DNA of 52,239 nucleotides from Acidobacteriota bacterium (GCA_016208485.1 JACQXY010000009.1:11416-63654), one strand, 5' to 3'. Counted from the first letter of the stretch, positions 9,102 through 17,586 are shown. Program-made: numbers and translations. Notes: a model not told the origin generated them from the letters alone.

Positions 9102-10406
9102 ATGGCCTCGGTATTCGACGAGGATCTATCTTCCGAAGCCGTCCGCGATCTGACGTCCTCGTTCTGCTCGGAGTTCCCAGAGCGCATGGCCGGCGGCCCC
9201 GGCGAGGAGGGCGCCGCGCGCGCGGCCGCGGAGCTGTTTCGCGAGGCCGGACTCGACGACGTGCGCGTGGAGGAGATCGACCTCGAGGTCTTCCGCGCCC
9301 GGTCGTGGGAGGTGCGCGACGAGCGCGGGCGGGAGATGGTCGCGCGGCCGCTCCTTGGGGTCCCGCCCTGCGACGGCCTCGACATCGAGGTGGTCGACGT
9401 GGGGCTCGGACGCGAGGAGGACTACGAGCGCCTGCGCGCCGGCGGCACGCAACTCGATGGGACCGCCCACCTTGCCCGGCGCGGCGGGAACGGTCCCGGC
9501 ACCGGGGAGTGCGACCGTTTCGAGAAGCTGCACAACGCGAAGGCGGCCGGCGCGGCGGCGTTTCTGTATCAGATGGACGTCGCGTTCGGACCTGCGGGCT
9601 GGCTTCCGGGGGATGCCGCGCCGCCTGCGCTCGAGTGCGGGCTCGGGGATCTCTATCCTTCTATCCCCGCGGTGACTCTCGCAGCCGGAGAGGCGCCCGA
9701 ACGCGTGAGGCTCACCGTCGGCTCGGTCGAGGAGCGCGGCACCACCTGGCTCGTGCGCGGGGCCCTCGCCGGGGCGACCGACGAGGAGGTGATCCTCGGC
9801 GCGCAACTCGACGCGGTCGAAGAGGCGCGCTACGGCGCGCCCTACGACAACGGCGCCGGCGTAGCCGCGGTCGCGCTCCTCGCCCGGGCGCTCGCGAGGT
9901 CGGAGGGGCGCCGGCGCACGCTCACCGTCTGCGCGTTCGGAGCCGAGGAGCCGGGCACGATCGCCTCGCGCTACCTCGCCGCCGAGCGCCTCGACGATCC
10001 CGAGCGCACCGTCGCGATGGTGAACCTCGACTCCTTCACCCACCGGGACGGGTGGCTCGGGCTGTCGTCCTACACGCGCGGGGCGATGGGGGAGGGCGAC
10101 TTCTCGCGCGGCGCGCCCTACGGGGGAACCGCGGACACCCACGTGGAGGGCTCTCTCGCCCGCCGGCTCGCTTCGAAGCTGGAGCAGGTGGGCTACCGGG
10201 CCGAGCGCACCTACCTCACCGGGCGCGCGGAGTGGACCTCGGACCACTACCCGTTCGCGATCGTCGGGATCCCGAGCGTCTGGGCATTCAAGAAGCCGGT
10301 GCTCTTCCACTGCGAGTACGACGTTCTCGCCGGGATGGACTGGGACGACGCGAGCCTCATCGCGCGCGCGCACGGCCTGCTGCTCGAGGACCTGCTCGCG
10401 GGCTGA
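9102..10406 (+). CDS. M28-family metallopeptidase-like protein with an altered first zinc ligand
   Basis: This 434-residue protein resembles M28 aminopeptidases/carboxypeptidases. It has an N-terminal segment, a PA-like inserted domain (about 95-215) and a C-terminal zinc peptidase domain. Expected ligands are H-x-D, D, EE, D and H. Here I see GAQLDAV (about 232), APYDNGAGV (about 246), GAEEPGT (about 279), NLDSFTHRDG (about 307) and SDHYPFAIVGIPS (about 379). All positions fit except the first, where Gln replaces His. No signal peptide is seen, so it is probably cytosolic. It follows mutY by 4 nt and should be cotranscribed. It could be a peptidase with a modified metal site or a non-catalytic relative. 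Confidence 0.8.
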   Translation: MASVFDEDLSSEAVRDLTSSFCSEFPERMAGGPGEEGAARAAAELFREAGLDDVRVEEIDLEVFRARSWEVRDERGREMVARPLLGVPPCDGLDIEVVDVGLGREEDYERLRAGGTQLDGTAHLARRGGNGPGTGECDRFEKLHNAKAAGAAAFLYQMDVAFGPAGWLPGDAAPPALECGLGDLYPSIPAVTLAAGEAPERVRLTVGSVEERGTTWLVRGALAGATDEEVILGAQLDAVEEARYGAPYDNGAGVAAVALLARALARSEGRRRTLTVCAFGAEEPGTIASRYLAAERLDDPERTVAMVNLDSFTHRDGWLGLSSYTRGAMGEGDFSRGAPYGGTADTHVEGSLARRLASKLEQVGYRAERTYLTGRAEWTSDHYPFAIVGIPSVWAFKKPVLFHCEYDVLAGMDWDDASLIARAHGLLLEDLLAG

Positions 10407-10468
10407 AGCGGAGCGTTCACTCTTTCAGGTGAGGCTCGCAAAGGCGGTCGGCCTCCGCCTTCCCGAGA

Positions 10469-10630
10469 TCAGGGGTCAGAGACGACGGAGAGCGCGTAGT
10501 CGCGATAGCTGCCTCCCAAGCGCTTGGACCAGTTGTGATCCATGCCCGCCGCTCGCGCGGCCGGTGCGACGCCGAGCCACAGCGCCGCCGCCACGAGCCC
10601 AATGGTCCACCGCCCGCCCACGCTCTTCAT
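10469..10630 (-). pseudogene. Truncated gene for a secreted SBBP-repeat (beta-propeller) protein
   Basis: A good ribosome site (GGAGAGGAGG) precedes the ATG at 10630. The 53-residue product has a signal peptide (WTIGLVAAALWLGVAPAARA) followed by MDHNWSKRLGGSYRDYALSV and then an early stop. WSKR(F/L)GG...DYA.SV is the opening of an SBBP repeat, which in intact secreted beta-propeller proteins recurs many times with GN.Y.TG motifs. None of those follows in any frame on this strand before the neighbouring gene. I infer a 5' remnant left by deletion; a functional secreted micro-protein is less likely. Confidence 0.6.
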
Positions 10631-10807
10631 GGCCGCCTCCTCTCCGGTCGCTACAGGCCGTTCCCCGCGAGCGCGCCGCAGTTCACATGGGGCTGTTCGA
10701 TATCTGGCACCAGGTTCCTGCCCTCCTCGAAGCCTCGCCGGCCGCCGGGGTTCCCTCAGCCCATGGGCGCTACTTTCCTGTAGCCCGGCTACGCCGGAAG
10801 TAGCGCC

Positions 10808-11320
10808 ATGTGGGTGATGGGCGACGCCGGCGAGCGGGCGAGCCTCCTGAGGGGGGTGCCGATCTTCGCGTCCTGCGGCGAGCGGGAGATCTCTCGGCTC
10901 GCCGCCCTGCTCTCCCCGATCGAGGTCGTCCCGGGTGAGACGCTCGCGCGGGAGGGCGAGCCGGGCCAGGGCCTGATTCTCATCGCCGAGGGCAGGGCCG
11001 CGGCAAGCCTCGGGGACAAGCGCGTGGCGACCTTCGGCCCGGGGTCCTTCTTCGGGCAGATCGAGCTGCTGGAGCGGAGCCCGTACCGGGCGACGCTTGC
11101 CGCGGAGACCTCCATGCGCGTGTACGTGCTGGGCACGCGAGGCTTCCAGGCCCTGATCGACCAGTCCCCCGCGCTCGCGCGGGCCCTCCTGCGGAGCCTC
11201 GCGCTCGGCCTTCGGGAGAAGGAAAGGGACCCAGCGCTGCCCCGGGGCCGGGGGCTGACGGTTCCACAGGACGATTCGACGCCCGCTCAGCCCGGGGGAA
11301 GATCGTTTCCGAGCAAATAG
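10808..11320 (+). CDS. Stand-alone cyclic nucleotide-binding domain protein
   Basis: This 170-residue protein consists almost entirely of one cNMP-binding (CRP-like) beta-roll. It opens with LLRGVPIFASCGEREISRLA, continues with ETLAREGEPGQGLILIAEG, and has a phosphate-binding cassette region FFGQIELLERSPYRATLAAE (about residues 80-100) where FGE...R.A is expected. There is no DNA-binding winged helix after it; instead a proline-rich tail of 35 residues ends the protein. It may sense cAMP, cGMP or another small ligand and act on a partner. Gln replaces the usual Glu of the FGE motif, so nucleotide binding is uncertain. ATGs at 10808 and 10817 are both possible starts. It appears monocistronic. 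Confidence 0.8.
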   Translation: MWVMGDAGERASLLRGVPIFASCGEREISRLAALLSPIEVVPGETLAREGEPGQGLILIAEGRAAASLGDKRVATFGPGSFFGQIELLERSPYRATLAAETSMRVYVLGTRGFQALIDQSPALARALLRSLALGLREKERDPALPRGRGLTVPQDDSTPAQPGGRSFPSK

Positions 11321-11572
11321 TCGGCACAAGGGACCCAGGTGACGTAACGCCCCGATCTCGGACACTACCCTTGCCTCCCCTCCGTTCTTCGAGCCCTCCG
11401 CTTTCCAGAGACGTCCCGTTTCTACCGCGGCATCAGCTCCTCGAGGTCGGCTCGGGTGTGGAACAGGACGTCGGTCGAGCACTCCGACTGCGATCGAAGA
11501 ACCTCCCAGCGCCCGCTCTGCTGCCTCAGTCACGCCTCCAAGGAACTCGTGGGGCGGCAGAGGTTTCAGTCC

Positions 11573-13030
11573 CTATCGCAGCAGATCGAAGGCCAGCCAC
11601 GCCTTCGGTGCCACCCAGGGCGCGTCATCTCGCCCGCCTTCAAACTCATATGGGCGGTCGCAGAACCCGTCGAAGTTGAAATCCGTGCAAATGAGATCAC
11701 TCCAGTAGTTGCCGCCTTCAGGGGCGGGTCGGTTGAACAAGTTACCGAAGCTGTATTCCGCGCGGGCCTGTGGGAGGTTGAATAGAAGGCTGTTGCGGTA
11801 GACTTCGTTGTTGTCAGACTTGTAGAGGTAGAGTCCCCCCGTGGAGGTCGAAACCGTGTTGTCGGTAAGAGTGTTGTCGGTGGAGAAGTAGAGGGCGATT
11901 CCCACCAATGCCGAAGATACGTCGTTCCCGGTCAGCCTATTGCCTGCGGAACCCGCGACGTAGATCCCCCGCCCGTTCGCAGTGACACTGTTGCCGCTGA
12001 GAGTATTGCCTGTGGAGTACTCGAGGTTGATTCCGTAATCGTTACGGAAAGCATCTACGTTTTCTATCCGCGAGTTCTTGGTCTTGTAGAGGTAGAGGCC
12101 GTATCTGTTCCCGCTTACGCTAAGGTCTCTTATGGTTACGCCGGTGCACCTTATACAGTAGAAGACGCCGGCGTTGGTAGAGGCGTCGAAAGTCTGCGCG
12201 GAGGCGTCTTGAATGAAGTAGATTCGCTTGCCCTCCACTTGGTTGGAGGTGTCGATGCTATTATCGAAGTGGGCGTCTGAGTCGCCGTACACGGAGAAGT
12301 TACGGAGGTTGGTGCTCATGGTGTTATCGGAGAGCGTGTTGTGTCCGGAATAGGCGAGAGACATTCCGTCCAGGACACTCGAAGAGGCTGTGTTGCTGGT
12401 GAGAGTGTTGCCGGTAGACCAGCCGAGGCTGATTCCGTAATCGTAGTTCGAAGAGGCTGTGTTGCTAGTGAGGGTGTTGCCGGCAGACCAGACGAGGTAG
12501 ATTCCAACCTTGTTCAGAGAGGCCGTGTTGTCGGAAAGGGTGTTGCCGCTGGAGGAGAAGAGGAAGATTCCGTTGTTGAATTGCTTTACGGTGAGATTCC
12601 TTACAGTGACATTGCTCTTGCCGTTCAGGTAGACACCACTACCATTGACGAATAAGTCCTGTTCAAGGATGTCGTTATCTCCCTCGAGCGTATGGCCATC
12701 ACCATCCACGGTGACGTCGTTGCTGTCAATCACGATGCCAACGGCTTCGATTCCACCGTCTCCCGAAAAGACAACGTCAGTAGTGAGCGTGCAGGTCTTG
12801 GTCACGGAGTCCCACGTGCCGATCTGTGTGCAGTCTCCCCCTGTGGGGTCGTCGCGGATGTACTTGGGGCCGGTGGCGGCGCGCGCGGCGCGGGGGCTTA
12901 GCAACGACGGGGGAACAAACGCACGAACGACGGCGTTCGGCTCGGGACCCGACGCTGCGGGAACTGCCGGGAGGAGCGTAAGGACCGCGAGAAGCAGCGA
13001 GAAACGGAGCATGACCGTTCGCGATAGCAT
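11573..13030 (-). CDS. Secreted NosD-like right-handed beta-helix protein
   Basis: This 485-residue protein has a signal peptide (LRFSLLLAVLTLLPAVPAAS) and then about 20 parallel beta-helix turns of the form GNTL..NT....GI.L (SGNTLSDNTASLNKVGIYL, TGNTLTSNTASSNYDYGISL). An NYWSDLICTDFNFDGFCD segment near the C-terminus is also typical of NosD-like and archaeal surface proteins. The start at 13030 is set by GGAGGT just upstream and the signal peptide. Base composition is visibly lower in GC than the neighbours (many ttg, gta, aag, att codons), suggesting transfer from another lineage. It probably binds polysaccharide or forms part of the cell surface; copper-enzyme maturation is unlikely without nos genes nearby. 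It is transcribed alone. Confidence 0.85.
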   Translation of the reverse strand: MLSRTVMLRFSLLLAVLTLLPAVPAASGPEPNAVVRAFVPPSLLSPRAARAATGPKYIRDDPTGGDCTQIGTWDSVTKTCTLTTDVVFSGDGGIEAVGIVIDSNDVTVDGDGHTLEGDNDILEQDLFVNGSGVYLNGKSNVTVRNLTVKQFNNGIFLFSSSGNTLSDNTASLNKVGIYLVWSAGNTLTSNTASSNYDYGISLGWSTGNTLTSNTASSSVLDGMSLAYSGHNTLSDNTMSTNLRNFSVYGDSDAHFDNSIDTSNQVEGKRIYFIQDASAQTFDASTNAGVFYCIRCTGVTIRDLSVSGNRYGLYLYKTKNSRIENVDAFRNDYGINLEYSTGNTLSGNSVTANGRGIYVAGSAGNRLTGNDVSSALVGIALYFSTDNTLTDNTVSTSTGGLYLYKSDNNEVYRNSLLFNLPQARAEYSFGNLFNRPAPEGGNYWSDLICTDFNFDGFCDRPYEFEGGRDDAPWVAPKAWLAFDLLR

Positions 13031-13232
13031 CCAAACCTCCGTTCGAGTAGACCGGCCGGTAGAGCCGCGCTTGTGCCTTGCCCCCAACGCCCGGAATCCC
13101 GCTCGTGACAATTGAGAGGATGGTCTCTCTTCCTCGCACTCCTGGTCATGATGCGAATGCGTCATTGCGAGGCCTTGCTCACATCAAGTGACCGGGCGTG
13201 GTTGAGGGATCGGTCGGAGGGGGGCCTGCCTG

Positions 13233-13262
13233 TTGACCCTGCCGAGCCGTCCAACATATGGT
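13233..13262 (+). promoter_or_regulatory. Promoter for the 13317-14053 gene pair
   Basis: TTGACC (13233-13238), an 18-bp spacer and TATGGT (13257-13262) lie about 55 nt before the ATG at 13317. The predicted leader contains a G-rich ribosome site. Confidence 0.55.
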
Positions 13263-13316
13263 GCGACCGGAATGCCGGGGTCGGGTCTTCGTCTGGCGGA
13301 AGGGGGTGGTGGGGAT

Positions 13317-13859
13317 ATGCGGTTTCGACGGTCAAGCGCGCTTGCCTGCGCGACGGGCGCGCTCCTCATCGCGGGGAGCGGGGTCGCCTCGGCCACGCTG
13401 ACGCAGAACACCGCCAACTGCGGGGGCAGCGCCGTCATAACCAACCCGGAGGGCGCGGTCTACCGCGTGGACGCGACCATGGCCAGGGCGACGATTCCGC
13501 GGGAAGGCGTCGTCCAGTGGCAGGGGCACGCCAACCCGCTGAGCGGCTACTCCGGTGCCGTCAAGGTGGTGATCGGTCCCGTGAGCGTGCAGCTCGGCTC
13601 CTGGGACGGAGCGCTGAGCAAGGCGGCGGCCTCGGGGGTGAAGGAGATTCCCAAGGCGTTCAAGAGCGTGCCGCCCGGGCTGTACCGGGTGAGCGGGTTC
13701 CACTCGGGCGCGGGTGGGCGCTGTGAGGGCAGCATCCTGCTCGAGATCGAAGGCAGTCCGCTCTCGACTCCGGTGGGCGCAGGCGTGGTCGGGGCAACGG
13801 CGGTGGCCGCCCTGGCGACGGTCGGGGCAGGGCTCGCGCGAAAGAAGGTGGGCGTATGA
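13317..13859 (+). CDS. Exported, C-terminally membrane-anchored protein of unknown function
   Basis: This 180-residue protein has an N-terminal signal peptide (FRRSSALACATGALLIAGSG, cleavage near GVASA), a middle beta-rich domain with two cysteines (NCGGS and GGRCEGS) and a C-terminal hydrophobic helix ending in basic residues (ALATVGAGLARKKVGV). This is the layout of a cell-surface protein held by a C-terminal membrane anchor. The ATG at 13317 is preferred over a longer frame because the signal peptide starts there. The next gene overlaps it by 4 bp (ATGA) and encodes a small two-TM protein, so the two probably work together in the envelope. I do not recognise the family. Confidence 0.75.
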   Translation: MRFRRSSALACATGALLIAGSGVASATLTQNTANCGGSAVITNPEGAVYRVDATMARATIPREGVVQWQGHANPLSGYSGAVKVVIGPVSVQLGSWDGALSKAAASGVKEIPKAFKSVPPGLYRVSGFHSGAGGRCEGSILLEIEGSPLSTPVGAGVVGATAVAALATVGAGLARKKVGV

Positions 13860-14053
13860 AGAGGCGCGGACGTCCGGTTCTCGGGGCGATCGCCGGTTTC
13901 TTCCTCGGCTTGCTCGGAGCGTTCGACTTGATGATGTTCAAGGTCCGCCCGCTCGACAGCGTCAGCGTGATCGGCCTGCCGATCCTCGGGCTCGTCGTCG
14001 GCCTGCTGCTCGCCTTCGCGGCTCCGTTCGGACGCCGGGGGCCCGCCTCGTAA
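13856..14053 (+). CDS. Small two-transmembrane protein
   Basis: This 65-residue protein starts at the ATG at 13856, overlapping the previous stop. It has two hydrophobic helices (LGAIAGFFLGLLGAFDLMMF and SVIGLPILGLVVGLLLAFAA) joined by a short KVRPLDS loop, and basic ends (MKRRGRP, GRRGPAS). Overlap implies coupled translation with the exported protein upstream, so it may be its membrane partner. No known family is recognised. Confidence 0.7.
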   Translation: MKRRGRPVLGAIAGFFLGLLGAFDLMMFKVRPLDSVSVIGLPILGLVVGLLLAFAAPFGRRGPAS

Positions 14054-14122
14054 GGCGCGCGCCGGAGCGCGGGAGCGCTCCGGCGGGGGAGAGGCTCGGC
14101 GCGGGGCCGTCGAGGGGCGCGC

Positions 14123-14128
14123 TACGAT
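14123..14128 (+). promoter_or_regulatory. -10 element TACGAT for rlmN, leaderless
   Basis: TACGAT ends 7 nt before the GTG start at 14136. No ribosome site is present in between. Confidence 0.45.
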
Positions 14129-14135
14129 CCCTGTC

Positions 14136-15185
14136 GTGGACGTGTTCCCCTTCGAGATCCCCGGGCCCGCCTACCGCGAGCGCCAGGTGCGGACCTGGAT
14201 CTACCGGCGCGCCGCGCGCTCCTTCCTTCAGATGACCGACCTGCCGCTCGGGGTGCGCACGCGCCTCGCCGAACGCTACGGTGACGTGCGACCGGAGCCG
14301 CTCGCGCTCCGGGTCGCCGACGAGGGCGCCACCGTCAAGGCGCTGTTCTCCCCGGGCTACGAGGTCGTCGCGATGCGTTACCGCGGGGCGTCCAGCCGCG
14401 CGTGCGCCGACGAGGAGCAACACGTGAGACCCGGCTCCTCAGACCGGCGCACCGCCTGCGTGTCGTCGCAGGCCGGGTGCGGGCTCGGCTGCACCTTCTG
14501 CGCGACCGGGCAGATGGGGCTCGTCCGGAGCCTGGAGCCCTTCGAGATCGTGCAGCAGGTCCTGTGGGCCGCGGACGTCCTCGGGGGGACTGTGACGAAC
14601 GTCGTGTTCATGGGGATGGGCGAGCCGCTCGCGAACTACGAGGCCTCGCTGGCGGCGATTCGCTCGATCCACGACGACGTCGGGATCTCCGCGCGCAAGG
14701 TGGTCCTTTCCACGGTCGGGCTGGTGCCGGCGATGCTCCGCCTCGCGGAAGAGCCGCTACCGGTGACGCTCGCGCTGTCGCTGCACGCGCCGGACGACGA
14801 GACCCGCTCTCGACTGGTGCCGGTGGGCGTGCGCTGGCCGGTGGCCGAGTGCATGGAGGCCGCGCACGCCTTCCGTGGCGCGCACGGGCGCCGGGTCACG
14901 ATCGAGTACGCCTTGATCGCGGAGGTCAACGACCACAGGTGGCAGGCGGAGATGCTGGCCGGTTTGCTCCGGGGGACAGACATGCACGTGAACCTGATCC
15001 CGCTCAACCCCACCGCGGGGTTCCCCGCGCACGCCTCGGCTCGGGTGGAGGAGTTCGCGGCGGAACTCAAGGCCGGCGGGGTGAACGTCACCGTCCGCGA
15101 CACGCGCGGGCGGGAGATCGACGCCGCCTGCGGGCAGCTCGCATCCCGCGCGCCACGGAAGATGGAGCGGGCGGGCTCAACCTAG
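14136..15185 (+). CDS. rlmN: 23S rRNA (adenine(2503)-C2)-methyltransferase RlmN
   Basis: RlmN is a radical-SAM enzyme that methylates A2503 of 23S rRNA, and in many bacteria A37 of some tRNAs. This 349-residue protein has the radical-SAM cluster motif C-x3-C-x2-C in AGCGLGCTFCATGQMG (about residues 110-117), the GMGEPLANYE motif (about 165), SAM-binding segments (VVLSTVGLVPAM, LALSLHAPDDETR), and the methyl-carrier cysteine near the C-terminus in DAACGQLA. The GTG at 14136 gives the normal family N-terminus (PFEIPGPAYRERQVRTWIYR). It stands alone on this strand after the small membrane-protein gene. Confidence 0.95.
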   Translation: MDVFPFEIPGPAYRERQVRTWIYRRAARSFLQMTDLPLGVRTRLAERYGDVRPEPLALRVADEGATVKALFSPGYEVVAMRYRGASSRACADEEQHVRPGSSDRRTACVSSQAGCGLGCTFCATGQMGLVRSLEPFEIVQQVLWAADVLGGTVTNVVFMGMGEPLANYEASLAAIRSIHDDVGISARKVVLSTVGLVPAMLRLAEEPLPVTLALSLHAPDDETRSRLVPVGVRWPVAECMEAAHAFRGAHGRRVTIEYALIAEVNDHRWQAEMLAGLLRGTDMHVNLIPLNPTAGFPAHASARVEEFAAELKAGGVNVTVRDTRGREIDAACGQLASRAPRKMERAGST

Positions 15186-15264
15186 GGCTTGCGGAGGACC
15201 GGCCGAACCCACCCGCACGGATGCTCCGAGGGGGACGCCGGGTGAGATGCGGCTCCGGCGCCTC

Positions 15265-15504
15265 TCAGGCGCCGCTCGCGCGCGCTCTCCAGGACTCCAT
15301 CGAGACGACCTTCGCGGCGGAGTGGGCCGAGCCGGGGGCGCGGAAGATGTCGACCTCGACGGGCTTCTTCGCGGTCCGCATCCAGGAGCGCATTCTGCGG
15401 AATGCCTCCCAAGGCTCGGCGGGGTCCACGGGGACGAGTATGAGCCGGCGCTCCTCCTTGATGAGGGCACCCAGGTGGTAGTCGGAACGCTCAGGCCGCT
15501 GCAT
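15265..15504 (-). CDS. Small conserved-looking protein of unknown function
   Basis: This 79-residue protein begins MQRPERSDYHLGALIKEERR and ends ESWRARASGA. It is charged, with no signal peptide or membrane segment. The ATG at 15504 is chosen because GGGGGAGG ends 6 nt before it; an ATG two codons upstream (15510) directly abuts that motif and is less likely. The gene lies convergent to rlmN and divergent from disA. The sequence looks protein-like (RLILVPVDPAEPWEAFRRMR, KPVEVDIFRAPGS), but I do not recognise the family. Confidence 0.55.
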   Translation of the reverse strand: MQRPERSDYHLGALIKEERRLILVPVDPAEPWEAFRRMRSWMRTAKKPVEVDIFRAPGSAHSAAKVVSMESWRARASGA

Positions 15505-15816
15505 CGCCATCCTCCCCCTGTACTTTTCGATGCCCCTGCCGAGAATCCTCCCAGTAGAGGCACCCGCTTCCGGATCTGTGTGGATTCCCCGATGATCAGA
15601 ACGACAGGGGGGAAGGCCCGTCGCACCGGGCGCTGCGGCTGATCCGGCGAGACCGGAGGACTCGGGGGAACCACGCGCCGTGGCCGACCAGACCGGCCGA
15701 GTGGCGCTCGGGGGCCGAGTCGAGAGAGGCCCGCTGGGCCGTGACCCGAAAGGGGACGTACAATCTGTCCCTGCTCCCGGCGCCGGGCGCACACGAGGAG
15801 ACGCGCGAGTGACCAG
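15505..15816. other. Intergenic region upstream of disA
   Basis: This stretch holds a GGGGGAGG ribosome site for the small minus-strand gene and a possible -10 element TACAAT (15759-15764) for disA, with a leader of about 45 nt and no good -35. No coding sequence is convincing. The gene that often precedes disA, radA, is not here and no relic of it is seen. Confidence 0.4.
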
Positions 15817-16896
15817 ATGCCGCCCCAGGTACTGACTCCGGATCCCCTCCGGGCGACCCTGGTCATGGTGGCCCCAGGGACGCCCCTGCGCGCGGGCCTG
15901 GAGCGGATCCTGCGCGCGCGGACCGGGGCGCTGATCGTCCTCGGGGAGGGGCCGGCGGTGGAGCCCATCCTGTCGGGAGGGTTCCAGATCGGCGAGGACT
16001 TCACCGCGCAGCGGCTGTCGGAGCTTGCGAAGATGGACGGGGCGATCGTGCTCTCGCAGGACTCGTCGCGGATCGCGCGGGCGAACGTGCACCTCGTCCC
16101 GGACCCCCAGATCCCGACGGCGGAGAGCGGAACCCGCCACCGCACGGCGGAACGGGTGGCCAAGCAGACGAAGGTCCCGGTCATCTCGGTCTCTCAGAGT
16201 ATGCGCATCGTCACGCTCTACCTGGACTCGACGAAGTACGTCCTCGAGGAGATCGCCGCGATCATCACGCGCGCGAACAACGCTTTGCAGACGCTCGAGC
16301 GCTACAAGCAGCGCCTCGACGAGGTCTCCTCCACTCTCACGGCGCTCGAGGTGGAGGATCTGGCCACGCTGCGCGACGCCCTGAACGTGGTCCAGCGGGT
16401 CGAGATGGTCCGCCGGATCGCGGGCGAGATCGAGGGGCTCGTCACCGAGCTCGGGACGGAGGGGCGTCTGCTCAGCCTTCAGCTCGAGGAGCTGATGGGC
16501 GGGGTCGAGCCCGACCGGCAGCTCGTGATGCGCGACTATCTCGTCCCGAAGCGTGGGCGCTCGTTCGACACCGTCTTGCGGGACCTCGAGGCGGTCTCGG
16601 CGGCCGAGCTGCTCGATCCCCTCAACCTGGCGCGGATCCTCAACTGCTCCGCCACGACCGAGGCGCTGGAGCAGACCATCCAGCCGAAGGGCTACCGGCT
16701 CCTCTCGAAGATCCCGAGACTGCCGGCGCAGGTGATCGACCGGATCGTCTCCAAGTTCGGGGTCCTGCCCAAGGTGATAGCGGCGAGCATCGAGGATCTC
16801 CTCGGGGTCGAGGGGGTCGGCGCGGCGCGCGCGGCCTCGATCAAGGACGGGCTGGCGAGGCTCGCCGAGTCCAGTATTCTGGAGCGATATCTTTAG
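15817..16896 (+). CDS. disA: Diadenylate cyclase / DNA integrity scanning protein DisA
   Basis: DisA makes c-di-AMP from two ATP and scans DNA for branched structures. The 359 residues match the family. The DAC domain lies at about 10-145, with the catalytic DGA motif in LAKMDGAIVLSQD (about 72) and the RHR motif in GTRHRTAERVAKQTKVPVIS (about 108). A helical spine follows (about 150-290, YKQRLDEVSSTLTALEVEDL). A C-terminal helix-hairpin-helix DNA-binding domain reads ASIEDLLGVEGVGAARAASI (about 325-345). It sits before carD, as in many actinobacteria, but radA is missing upstream. Confidence 0.96.
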   Translation: MPPQVLTPDPLRATLVMVAPGTPLRAGLERILRARTGALIVLGEGPAVEPILSGGFQIGEDFTAQRLSELAKMDGAIVLSQDSSRIARANVHLVPDPQIPTAESGTRHRTAERVAKQTKVPVISVSQSMRIVTLYLDSTKYVLEEIAAIITRANNALQTLERYKQRLDEVSSTLTALEVEDLATLRDALNVVQRVEMVRRIAGEIEGLVTELGTEGRLLSLQLEELMGGVEPDRQLVMRDYLVPKRGRSFDTVLRDLEAVSAAELLDPLNLARILNCSATTEALEQTIQPKGYRLLSKIPRLPAQVIDRIVSKFGVLPKVIAASIEDLLGVEGVGAARAASIKDGLARLAESSILERYL

Positions 16897-16980
16897 TCGC
16901 GTTCACCCGCTTTGGCGATAATCGCTCAGCCGGGGACGGTGCCTCCGAGCCGGACAAACCCTTCTGACCAGGGCTTTCGT

Positions 16981-17009
16981 TTGTGTCGAGTGCGGGAAGC
17001 CGGTATAAT
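16981..17009 (+). promoter_or_regulatory. Promoter of carD
   Basis: TTGTGT (16981-16986), a 17-bp spacer and a perfect TATAAT (17004-17009) lie just before carD. The predicted start site leaves only about 4-5 nt of leader before the ATG at 17021. Confidence 0.7.
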
Positions 17010-17020
17010 CCAGTTTCCCC

Positions 17021-17521
17021 ATGGCGAGACGCTCGTTCCGAGTCGGAGACAAGGTCGTCTACCCTCATCATGGCGCTGCCACGATCCAGGGGATGATCGA
17101 GCGTCAGCTCGAGGGGGCCTCCGCCCGCAAGTACTGGGTCCTGAAGCTCTCCTACGGGGATCTCACGCTGATGGTCCCGACCGATGGCACCGATGAGGTG
17201 GGACTTCGGAGCGTCGTCCGCAAGGACGAGCTGGAGCAGGTCTTCCACGTCCTGCGTTCCAAGCGGCAAGCCCCAGCGCCTTCCAACTGGAGCCGGCGGT
17301 TCAAGAACCACGTCGAGAAGCTTCGATCTGGGGATATTTACCAGGTCGCTGAGGTCGTGCGGAACCTCTCCCTGCGGGAGAAGGCGAAGGGGCTGTCCGC
17401 CGGCGAGAAGCGCATGCTCTCCAAGGCCCGCCAGATCCTGGTGTCCGAGCTGACGTTCGCGGCCGGGGTCAAGGAGGAGAGGGCCGAGGAGATGCTGGAC
17501 GACGTGCTCGGAACCCGCTAG
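17021..17521 (+). CDS. carD: CarD-family RNA polymerase-binding transcription regulator
   Basis: CarD binds the RNA polymerase beta subunit and stabilises open complexes, especially at rRNA promoters. This 166-residue protein has the N-terminal Tudor-like RNAP-interaction domain (FRVGDKVVYPHHGAATIQGM, about 5-65) and a helical C-terminal DNA-interacting domain. That domain includes the conserved tryptophan in PAPSNWSRRFKNHVEKLRSG (about 90), which inserts at the upstream edge of the transcription bubble, and SLREKAKGLSAGEKRMLSKA. It has its own strong promoter. In related genomes ispD follows closely; here an Xre-RES pair and a PIN-TRAM gene lie between. Confidence 0.95.
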   Translation: MARRSFRVGDKVVYPHHGAATIQGMIERQLEGASARKYWVLKLSYGDLTLMVPTDGTDEVGLRSVVRKDELEQVFHVLRSKRQAPAPSNWSRRFKNHVEKLRSGDIYQVAEVVRNLSLREKAKGLSAGEKRMLSKARQILVSELTFAAGVKEERAEEMLDDVLGTR

Positions 17522-17586
17522 CCGCGGTCTTCGGTCGGGAACCGGCTCTCAAGCTGGCTCTCCTGCTGCCCCCTCCCGCTTCCCTG

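Noticed and set aside
11321..11572. Short open stretch on the minus strand ending DVLFHTRADLEELMPR
   Set aside because: About 35 codons between stops with no start codon. It looks protein-like and could be a relic, but I cannot identify the family or show that it is a gene.
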